Shown here piece by piece: positions 17,471 through 24,163 of a DNA stretch of 64,000 bases; position 1 is the first letter of the stretch, and each line of letters opens with the position of its first letter. The translations under genes were made by a program, and so were the position numbers. Below the pieces are notes generated by a model that saw nothing but the letters and a program-made list of their open reading frames with translations, was not told the origin of the DNA and searched no databases. The DNA is from Delftia sp. PS-11 (lineage in GTDB: Bacteria; Pseudomonadota; Gammaproteobacteria; Burkholderiales; Burkholderiaceae_C). Location of the stretch: assembly GCF_029870285.1 (NCBI RefSeq), contig NZ_JACSYA010000020.1:32500-96499 (forward strand), given 5' to 3'.

Positions 17471-17839
17471 ATGGCAAAGACAATTTTCCTGGTGGATGAT
17501 TCTTCCGTGATGCGTTCCAGCGTCAAGCAGAGCCTTGAGATAGGCGGCTTCAAGGTGGAGACGGCCGTGGACGGGCTGGAGGCGCTGGGCCGTCTCAAGA
17601 CGGGGCTCAGGCCCGATCTGGTGATCACAGACATCAACATGCCCAAGATGGACGGCATCGAGTTCATCCGCAATGCCCGGCTCATCATGCGCTTCACGCC
17701 CATCCTGGTGCTGACCACCGAGAGCCAGACCACGCGGCGCGACGAGGCCAAGAAGCTGGGGGCCACGGGCTGGCTGGTCAAGCCGGTAGGGGGCAATGAT
17801 CTGCTCAAAGTCATCAAGCAGGTGCTGCCGGGGGCCTGA
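17471..17839 (+). CDS. cheY: CheY-like single-domain response regulator (second copy)
   Basis: 122 residues from ATG 17471 with GGAG at 17461. Receiver residues D9-D10, phosphoacceptor D54 (VITDINMPKMDG), Thr83 in LTTESQ and Lys104 in LVKPVGG are all in place. It is closer to the classical chemotaxis CheY pattern (FLVDDSSVMRSSVKQ, TTESQTTRRDEAKKLGATGW) than the copy at 14092. Two CheY proteins from one CheA allow a split output or a phosphate sink. Confidence 0.93.
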   Translation: MAKTIFLVDDSSVMRSSVKQSLEIGGFKVETAVDGLEALGRLKTGLRPDLVITDINMPKMDGIEFIRNARLIMRFTPILVLTTESQTTRRDEAKKLGATGWLVKPVGGNDLLKVIKQVLPGA

Positions 17840-17950
17840 TGATGGCTGGCGCAAGACGGATGCCTGCGACGGGGCCTGCCCCTGTGGCGCCACCATCTGT
17901 TCGCATCCTGCCTGCGCCGGTCCCGATGATTTTCGAACGAGGGGGCATCC

Positions 17951-19135
17951 GTGAAATCCACCAGACACCTGCACGAGCAAGTCGCGCGTGAGCTGGCAGC
18001 ACTGCGCCGGCAGATGTACATCATTGTCGCCACCCTGTGCGTCGGCATCGGTATTGCCATCTGGCTCTTTCACTGGGAAGAGCGGTGGCTGTTTGCAGGG
18101 CTTGGGCTGTGCTGCGTGCTGGGCATGCTCATGACACGCGTTCTGGTCACCCGCAGCCAAAAGCACCTGCTGCAACTGCGCATGCGCATGGGCACGGTGG
18201 ACAGCCTGATGCATGGCGTCTCCGAGTCCGACCAGGCGCTGCGGCCATGCATGGAGCGTGTCGTGCAGGACACAGAGCACGCCGCGCACCATATTGTCGA
18301 GCGCGTTGGCGCCCTGACCGCCACGGCCCACGCGCTTGTGGACTATCTGGGCAAGGCGCGCCTGGGTTCGGGCAGCATGGGTGACAACGTCGCCGCCCGG
18401 TCGCAGGCCACTGGCCTGCTGGTGGAGGAGCTGCGTGACCGGCTTACCTCCGACAGCGAGAAGATCCATGCCCTGATGGGCAGTCTCCAGGCCATGATCG
18501 GCAAGGTTGGCCTGATCAGCGAAATCGCCCGCAAGACGAATATGCTGGCCATCAATGCCGCCATCGAAGCCGCCCGTGCCGGAGAGGCTGGACGCGGCTT
18601 TGCCGTGGTGGCGGGCGAGGTGCGTTCGCTGGCGCAGGGCGTGGCCTCAGTGGCGCAGGACATTGGCGCCACCATGCTCGATGCACGCAAGGCGCTGGAG
18701 GACGGGCATGACAGCCGTTCGGCGGCGGCCGAGTTGAAGTCGGCCGATGACGTGCTGGATGCGGTATGCCATATGTCTGAAGGCTATGCCGACATGCAGC
18801 AGTTCTACAAGACGCTGATGTCGGTGATGACCGAATACAACACGGCCCTGGCCCGTGATCTGTCGGATGTGCTCGGCGACATCCAGTTCCAGGATGTGGT
18901 GCGCCAGACTGTCGAGCGCATGGATGCCATGGTGCAGCAGCGCATTGGCCTTCTGGAGGAGATGGCCGATCTGGTCGAGCACGACCAGGTCAATAGCGAG
19001 CGTGGGCAGGAAATTTCCAAGGCCGTGCAAGGACTGGCTGCGCAATACATCGCCGACGAACAGGTACACCAGCGTGTCAGCGATACTGGCAAGGCCGGGC
19101 CGGATGGCTCTCCTCCGCGTATCGAACTGTTCTAG
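17951..19135 (+). CDS. membrane methyl-accepting protein without periplasmic domain, with CheZ-like motif
   Basis: 394 residues from GTG 17951 (GAGGGGG upstream). Two transmembrane helices (about 22-41 and 46-66) are joined by a five-residue loop, so there is no periplasmic sensor. The signalling tip is at about 187-230 ([41 protein letters not shown]). Further on, residues 311-326 read [16 protein letters not shown]. This matches the CheZ phosphatase active-site helix (QD-x-x-x-Q followed by basic/hydrophobic residues), with Asp315 and Gln319 at the right spacing. It could therefore both signal and dephosphorylate CheY. The receptor call is secure; phosphatase activity is inference. Confidence 0.88.
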   Translation: MKSTRHLHEQVARELAALRRQMYIIVATLCVGIGIAIWLFHWEERWLFAGLGLCCVLGMLMTRVLVTRSQKHLLQLRMRMGTVDSLMHGVSESDQALRPCMERVVQDTEHAAHHIVERVGALTATAHALVDYLGKARLGSGSMGDNVAARSQATGLLVEELRDRLTSDSEKIHALMGSLQAMIGKVGLISEIARKTNMLAINAAIEAARAGEAGRGFAVVAGEVRSLAQGVASVAQDIGATMLDARKALEDGHDSRSAAAELKSADDVLDAVCHMSEGYADMQQFYKTLMSVMTEYNTALARDLSDVLGDIQFQDVVRQTVERMDAMVQQRIGLLEEMADLVEHDQVNSERGQEISKAVQGLAAQYIADEQVHQRVSDTGKAGPDGSPPRIELF

Positions 19136-19158
19136 CTGTTGCGTACAGAGGATGACAT

Positions 19159-20211
19159 ATGCCGTTGAATGAACAACTCCAGGCGCGCTACCTGCAATTG
19201 GTGGAGCAGGCCTTCCTGTCCGGCAATGCGGTCGAGCGCGAAAGTGCGCTCAACGCCGTGGCCCAACTGGGCCGCAGTCTGCTGCCTACGCAGGTCACGC
19301 CCGTGGATATCGTCAGTCTGCACCAGACGGCGCTGGAGCGCATTGCGCAGCAGCAGCCCGATTGGCACATCTCCGAGATCGCTGGACACATCCTTGTGCC
19401 GCTGCTGGAGTTGACTTCCGCGCACAGCATGGCCTATCAGGAGATGGTGCAGGCCAAGCATGACGCCACCCTCGCTGCCCACCGCGAACAGGCCAGCCGG
19501 CTGGAGGCGCTGGGGGTGCTGGCGGCAGGCATGGCCCATGACTTCAATACCCTGCTGGGCAGTATTTCAGGCTATGCCGAGTTGTCACATGGCGAGATGC
19601 CGCACGGCGGTGCAGGCCATGAGTACCTGCACCAGATCGAGGTGGCCTGCCAGCGCGCGCAGAGCCTGATCCGGCGTATGCTGGACTTCGCCGGTCAGCG
19701 CTCGGGCCCGCCATCGCGCCAGTTGCTGGCGCTGCAGGTCGGTGAGGCACTGGAATTGCTCCATCCCAAGCTGGGCAGCCGTTTCCGGCTGCAGTGGTCC
19801 AATCTCATGCCCGACGCCCAGGTGATTGCCGAAGAGGGGCAGATTCAGCAAATCGTGCTGAACCTGTGCATCAACGCGCTGGACGCCATGCCCCACGGCG
19901 GCCTGCTGCAGGTACGGCTGCAGCCTGCGGCTCAGCTTGCACACATACCTGCAGGCCATGAGAGCCATGCGGCCCTGGTGGTCGCAGATTCCGGCTGCGG
20001 GATGCCGCCAGAGGTCCAGGCACGGGTTTTCGAGCCATTTTTCACCACCAAGGCACCCCAGGGCAGTGGTCTGGGCCTGTCGGTGGTGTATGGCATCGTC
20101 AGGCGGCTCGGTGGTGAGATCATTTTGCACAGCCAATCTTCAGGGCCGCAGACCGGCACCACATTCACCGTTTTTCTGCCCACTGAGGCACACCAGACAG
20201 AAGGAGGCTGA
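19159..20211 (+). CDS. histidine kinase with RsbU-type N-terminal (RsbT-binding) domain
   Basis: 350 residues, soluble. Residues 5-95 resemble the N-terminal domain of Bacillus RsbU (ARYLQLVEQ, VTPVDIVSLHQTALERI, SMAYQE), the part that binds RsbT. Instead of a PP2C phosphatase, the protein continues into a histidine kinase: His127 in GMAHDFNTLLG, N box NLCINALDAM at about 235, DSGCGMP, FEPFFTTK and GSGLGLSVVYGI. The next gene is a response regulator, its likely partner, and rsbR/S/T follow. Binding and activation by RsbT is inferred from the domain. Confidence 0.9.
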   Translation: MPLNEQLQARYLQLVEQAFLSGNAVERESALNAVAQLGRSLLPTQVTPVDIVSLHQTALERIAQQQPDWHISEIAGHILVPLLELTSAHSMAYQEMVQAKHDATLAAHREQASRLEALGVLAAGMAHDFNTLLGSISGYAELSHGEMPHGGAGHEYLHQIEVACQRAQSLIRRMLDFAGQRSGPPSRQLLALQVGEALELLHPKLGSRFRLQWSNLMPDAQVIAEEGQIQQIVLNLCINALDAMPHGGLLQVRLQPAAQLAHIPAGHESHAALVVADSGCGMPPEVQARVFEPFFTTKAPQGSGLGLSVVYGIVRRLGGEIILHSQSSGPQTGTTFTVFLPTEAHQTEGG

Positions 20212-20215
20212 GGCC

Positions 20216-20590
20216 ATGGCACATATCCTGATCGTGGAAGATGACGAGCAGTTCCGCCAGATGCTGGCCAGCATGCTGGCAGCAGACCAGCACCGCGTGA
20301 GCCAGGCGGGCAATGGCTTTCAGGGGCTGGAGGCCGCAGGCCGGGGGCATCCGGACTTGATCATCACCGACATCCTGATGCCGGAGATGGATGGGATTGA
20401 TTTCGTCATGGCCCTCAAGCGCCAGTGCCCGCATGTGCCGGTGATTGCCATGTCGGGCGGGCGGCGCTCGATTTCCGCCGAATTCAATCTCAATTCAGCC
20501 TCCCTGATGGGGGTTGCTGCGATACTCACCAAGCCCTTCAAACGGGACGACCTGCGCCTCGCGGTCCGCCAGGCGCTGGAAAGAGCCTGA
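20216..20590 (+). CDS. single-domain response regulator
   Basis: 124 residues from ATG 20216, with AAGGAGG at 20201-20207. Receiver domain: acidic residues E8-D9-D10, phosphoacceptor Asp52 (IITDILMPEMDG), Ser in AMSGG and Lys in ILTKPFKRDDL. No DNA-binding or enzyme output. It begins 5 bases after the histidine kinase, so the two form a pair. The output must pass by protein contact, possibly to the chemosensory half of the cluster. Confidence 0.92.
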   Translation: MAHILIVEDDEQFRQMLASMLAADQHRVSQAGNGFQGLEAAGRGHPDLIITDILMPEMDGIDFVMALKRQCPHVPVIAMSGGRRSISAEFNLNSASLMGVAAILTKPFKRDDLRLAVRQALERA

Positions 20591-20639
20591 GCATGGCTGC
20601 GCGGGGGCAACCCACTACGCACACCATAAGGAAGATTCC

Positions 20640-21515
20640 ATGCCCAGCAACCGTTTGGCGCCGATAGGGGCGCTGCTGAACCAGCACCGCGAGACCATCG
20701 CACAGGAGTGGATGGATGAGGTGCTGCGGGGCTGGGGCCTCAAGTATCCCGACGTGATGCAGCATGCCGATGTGCGTCAGCAGATGGGCCTGCTGCTGCA
20801 TGAGCTGGCCGTACTGTTCCGGGACCATGGCAGCGACACGCCGCCTGTGATCGACAGCGATTCGCCACTGGCCGAATTCGCGGTGCAGCTCAGCAGCAGT
20901 CGCGCCAAGCTGGGCTTTCGCGCCACCGATACTGCCAGCTACCTGATCACGCTCAAGAACGTGCTGACACGCCATCTGGCCCGCACGGTCGATGGCGGCC
21001 ATATGGATCTGGCGGCTTGCCTGATGGCGGTGGACGATGTGCTGGACCACCTGGTGCTGCTGACCATGGATGCCTTTGTCGAGGCGCGCGAGCGGGTCAT
21101 CTCGCAGCAGAGCCTGTCGCTCATCGAACTGTCGAGCCCGGCAGTGCGGCTGTGGGAGCAGATTATCCTGCTGCCGCTGGTCGGCGTCATCGATACCATG
21201 CGCGCGCGCCAGTTCACCGAGCGCCTGCTGGAGGCCATCTCGCGCTACGAGGCCCTGGTCACCATCATTGATGTCACGGGTGTTCCGGTGTTCGACACGG
21301 GCGTGGCCCGCCACATCATGAAGGCTGTCGAGGCTGCGCAGATGCTGGGCACCCGCATCGTATTGACGGGACTGTCGCCCGAGGGGGCTCAGACCTTGAC
21401 CAAGCTCAATGTGGCCTTCGAGGGGGTCACCAGCCGCGCGACCCTGCGTGCTGGCGTGGCCGAGGCGCTGGCCATGGTGGGCAAGCGCATCGTCCATATC
21501 GGGGACCGGACATGA
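20640..21515 (+). CDS. rsbR: RsbR-like stressosome co-antagonist
   Basis: 291 residues from ATG 20640 with AAGGA upstream. The N-terminal helical part (about 1-160; LLNQHRETIAQEWMDE) resembles the RsbRD-type non-haem globin-like sensor region. The C-terminal STAS domain (about 165-285) keeps both threonines phosphorylated by RsbT in Bacillus: one in VPVFDTGVARHI and one in LSPEGAQTL. RsbR and RsbS form the large stressosome core that traps RsbT. Overlaps rsbS by 4 bases. Confidence 0.9.
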   Translation: MPSNRLAPIGALLNQHRETIAQEWMDEVLRGWGLKYPDVMQHADVRQQMGLLLHELAVLFRDHGSDTPPVIDSDSPLAEFAVQLSSSRAKLGFRATDTASYLITLKNVLTRHLARTVDGGHMDLAACLMAVDDVLDHLVLLTMDAFVEARERVISQQSLSLIELSSPAVRLWEQIILLPLVGVIDTMRARQFTERLLEAISRYEALVTIIDVTGVPVFDTGVARHIMKAVEAAQMLGTRIVLTGLSPEGAQTLTKLNVAFEGVTSRATLRAGVAEALAMVGKRIVHIGDRT

Positions 21516-21898
21516 AAGTCCCCATTCTCAAACTGGGCCGAATTTTGCTGACCTCCATTCAGGTCGAGCTGTCTGATGCGGATGCACTGCAATTTCAGTC
21601 GGACCTGGTGCGCCGTGTGGCCGAGGTCGAAGCGCAGGGCGTGGCGATCGATATCAGCGCTCTGGATGTGGTGGATTCCTACATGGCGCGGGTGATCAAC
21701 GACACGACTTCCATGGCGCAGCTTCTGGGTGCCGAGGTCGTGGTGTGCGGCATACAGCCCTATGTCGCCATGACCCTTGTCGAAATGGGCCGGGGCCTGA
21801 TTGGTGCCGACTGCGTCTTCGATCTCGAACAGGGACTGGAACGCCTGATGCAACGCATCCGGCATCGTGGTGATGCGGATCTGACCACGGGACAATGA
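21512..21898 (+). CDS. rsbS: RsbS-like STAS antagonist
   Basis: 128 residues, one STAS domain. IDISALDVVDSYMARV carries Ser56 at the position of the RsbS serine phosphorylated by RsbT. The rest (SMAQLLGAEVVVCGIQPYVAMTLVEMG) follows RsbS closely. In the family, unphosphorylated RsbS holds RsbT in the stressosome and phosphorylation releases it. Overlaps rsbR, and rsbT starts one base after its stop. Confidence 0.92.
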   Translation: MKVPILKLGRILLTSIQVELSDADALQFQSDLVRRVAEVEAQGVAIDISALDVVDSYMARVINDTTSMAQLLGAEVVVCGIQPYVAMTLVEMGRGLIGADCVFDLEQGLERLMQRIRHRGDADLTTGQ

Positions 21899-21899
21899 G

Positions 21900-22313
21900 A
21901 TGCTCCAATCCAGCCAATCAGTGGTTTTGCACATTGTCGAAGACATGGATGTCGTGCGTGTGCGTGCCCATGTGCGCAGCCTGGCGTCCGATATGGGGTT
22001 CAGCCTGGGCGACCAGACGAGGCTGGCAACGGCGGTCTCGGAGCTGTCGCGCAATGTGCTGCAGTATGCCGGCAAGGGCCAGTGCGAGATTTTCTGTATG
22101 GCGCTCCCGTCCAGATCGGGGCTGCGCCTGGTATTCGAGGACCACGGACCCGGCATCGCCGACATCGATAAAGCCATGCAGGATGGCTACAGCACCAGCG
22201 GTGGACTGGGCGCAGGCCTGCCGGGCACGCGCCGCCTGGTGGACGAGTTCTCCATCGAATCGCGGCCGGGCCTGACCCGCATCACGATTGCCATGCTGCG
22301 AAGGCATGCCTGA
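21900..22313 (+). CDS. rsbT: RsbT serine/threonine kinase
   Basis: 137 residues of the GHKL ATPase fold: N box SELSRNVLQYAGKG, G1 EDHGPGIAD and the lid GLGAGLPGTRRLVDEF, very like Bacillus RsbT. It should phosphorylate RsbR and RsbS and, once released, bind the RsbU-type domain of the histidine kinase at 19159. Overlaps the second ATPase gene by one base. Confidence 0.93.
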   Translation: MLQSSQSVVLHIVEDMDVVRVRAHVRSLASDMGFSLGDQTRLATAVSELSRNVLQYAGKGQCEIFCMALPSRSGLRLVFEDHGPGIADIDKAMQDGYSTSGGLGAGLPGTRRLVDEFSIESRPGLTRITIAMLRRHA

Positions 22314-22726
22314 TGCCGCTGCCCGGACCGTACAGTGAATGCGTTCTCGTGCGCCAGGAGTCCGATGTGCCGGCTGCCATGCGCATGGGCCGCGATCTGG
22401 CGCAGCACTGTGGATTTTCCCGTGTCAACGCGATGTACATCGCCACGGCGGTGACGGAGCTGGCATCGAACCTCTGGATCCATGCGGGCGGCGGCGTGCT
22501 GACGGTCGAGTGGCTGCCGCAACTGCCGGGCATCGAGATCCGCACGCAGGACAACGGTCCGGGTATTGCCGATGTGGCACTTGCCATGACCGATGGCTAC
22601 AGCACAGCTGGCGGCCTGGGCTGCGGCCTGCCAGGCGTTGAGCGCCTGATGGATGGACTGCAGATTGAGCCCCGTCCCGCAGGCGGCACGCTGGTTCGTG
22701 CCTGGAAGGTGGCCCACCATGTCTGA
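22313..22726 (+). CDS. second RsbT-like ATPase (RsbT/RsbW family)
   Basis: 137 residues, same length and layout as the preceding RsbT: TELASNLWIHAGGG (N box), QDNGPGIADVALAM (G1) and GGLGCGLPGVERLMDGL (lid). The pair is clearly paralogous. It is closer to RsbT than to RsbW, and no RsbV or sigma-B gene is present. It may be a second switch kinase or part of a heterodimer. Overlaps the RsbX gene by 8 bases. Confidence 0.85.
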   Translation: MPLPGPYSECVLVRQESDVPAAMRMGRDLAQHCGFSRVNAMYIATAVTELASNLWIHAGGGVLTVEWLPQLPGIEIRTQDNGPGIADVALAMTDGYSTAGGLGCGLPGVERLMDGLQIEPRPAGGTLVRAWKVAHHV

Positions 22727-23345
22727 GCGGCCCGAGCCATGGGCCATCAGCCAGCATGCGCGGCCCAAGGCCGGCGAAAGCGAATGTGGCGATGCCTGCA
22801 TGGTATGGCGTCGGCCAATCCAGGCCGGGCCTGACCTGGCCGGGCCTGACCGGATGGTGCTGGCCCTGGCCGATGGCCTGGGCCACGGCCCCGAGGCCTC
22901 CCATGCGGCCCGCAGCGCGCTGCGCTGCGTGGGCCTGCATGCGCAGTCGGACTGCGAAGACATTTTTCGGCACTGCGACCAGGCGCTGCAAAGCACCCGT
23001 GGCGCGGCGATGGCACTGGCCCTCATCGACCCCGTCTCGCGGCAGGCGCAACTGGCATCGGTCGGCAATGTGCGTACTGTGCTGCTGCCTGCGCAGGGAC
23101 GCGAGCGCCGCTATGCCGGTGCGCGTGGCATCGTGGGCGGCGGCTATGGCTGCCTGGCGCCCGAATCCGTACAACTGCGCAGCGGCGATGTACTGGCCCT
23201 GTTCAGCGATGGTCTGGACGAACTGCTGCCCCTCGGGCAATGCCTGCAGGGTAGTAGTGATTTCGAGCAGACTGCCGAAGCCGTGCTGCGGCAGTGGGCC
23301 TTGCCACGCGATGATGCCGCGATCCTGCTGCTGCGCGTTCCGTGA
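22719..23345 (+). CDS. rsbX: RsbX-like PP2C/SpoIIE-type phosphatase
   Basis: 208 residues from ATG 22719 (GGAAGGTGG upstream); the longer upstream frame has no ribosome site. PP2C motifs: GDACMVW, VLALADGLGHGPEAS, QLASVGNVRTV, LALFSDGLDELL and DDAAILLL. It lacks any sensor domain, as RsbX does. RsbX dephosphorylates RsbR/RsbS to reset the stressosome. It comes last among the Rsb genes. Confidence 0.9.
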   Translation: MSERPEPWAISQHARPKAGESECGDACMVWRRPIQAGPDLAGPDRMVLALADGLGHGPEASHAARSALRCVGLHAQSDCEDIFRHCDQALQSTRGAAMALALIDPVSRQAQLASVGNVRTVLLPAQGRERRYAGARGIVGGGYGCLAPESVQLRSGDVLALFSDGLDELLPLGQCLQGSSDFEQTAEAVLRQWALPRDDAAILLLRVP

Positions 23346-24163
23346 TGCCCGTCCCTTCTTCCATTTGCAACGCTTGTGCCATGCATGTGATTGTGATTAC
23401 GAACCGCAAAGGCGGTACTGCCAAAACCACGGTGGCGGTCAATCTCGCCGCTGAACTGGCCGCCCGGCAACTGCGGGTGCTGCTGATCGACCTGGACTCG
23501 CAAGGCCATTGCGCAGTGGGGCTGGGAGTGAGGGTCGAAGGCGCCAGCAGGACGGTGCACCATCTGTTCCGGGACCCATCGGCCCGGCTGGCGGACGTGA
23601 TCCAGGAGACGACAGTCAGCAACCTGTCGATTGCGCCGGCCGATACCCTATTCAACCACGGGCAGGGCGAGGGCAACGACCTGCGCCTGAAGCAGGCCAT
23701 GGCCGATGCGGATCTGGCATTGCGCTTCGATATCGTCATCATCGACACGCCGCCTTCACTCGACGCCCTGCTGATGAACGCGCTGCACGCCGGCACCCGG
23801 GTCATGGTGCCGTATGTGCCTCACCACCTGTCCTTCGAGGGCGTGCGCCAGCTGGTGCGCGTGCTGTTTCCCATCATGACCGGGCCCAACCGCGCGCTCA
23901 AGGTGCTGGGATTTTTGCCGACCATGGCCTCAGACAGCTTTCGCCTGCACCGCTCGGTCAACGCTGCGGCTGCCGGTGATTTCGGCGCAGACCGGCTGCT
24001 GCCGGCGATCCGCAACGATATCAAGCTGTCCGAAGCCATGGGCGCTGGCCGTCCCATCCGGCAATTTGCCCCTTCCAGCCGGGGGGCACAGGACTTTGCC
24101 GGCCTGGCCGACGAGGTGCTCAGGCGGCTGGAGATGCCGCAGCCAAGCGCTGCTGTGGGGTGA
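23345..24163 (+). CDS. ParA/MinD-family ATPase, possible chemoreceptor-array positioning protein
   Basis: 272 residues if started at ATG 23345, which overlaps the rsbX stop (TGATG). A start at ATG 23381 would give the typical ParA N-terminus MHVIVITNRKGG, but neither has a clear ribosome site. The deviant Walker A reads KGGTAKTT, then DLDSQGHC, then Walker B FDIVIIDTPPSLD. No ParB partner is nearby. ParA-like ATPases in chemosensory operons (ParC, PpfA) distribute receptor arrays, which is the most likely role here. Its 3' end overlaps the convergent pdxA2 by 44 bases. Confidence 0.85.
   Translation: MPVPSSICNACAMHVIVITNRKGGTAKTTVAVNLAAELAARQLRVLLIDLDSQGHCAVGLGVRVEGASRTVHHLFRDPSARLADVIQETTVSNLSIAPADTLFNHGQGEGNDLRLKQAMADADLALRFDIVIIDTPPSLDALLMNALHAGTRVMVPYVPHHLSFEGVRQLVRVLFPIMTGPNRALKVLGFLPTMASDSFRLHRSVNAAAAGDFGADRLLPAIRNDIKLSEAMGAGRPIRQFAPSSRGAQDFAGLADEVLRRLEMPQPSAAVG

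Noticed and set aside
22313..22726. RsbW anti-sigma kinase call for the second ATPase
   Set aside because: Motifs and length follow RsbT, and there is no RsbV or sigma-B gene beside it; kept as RsbT-like.
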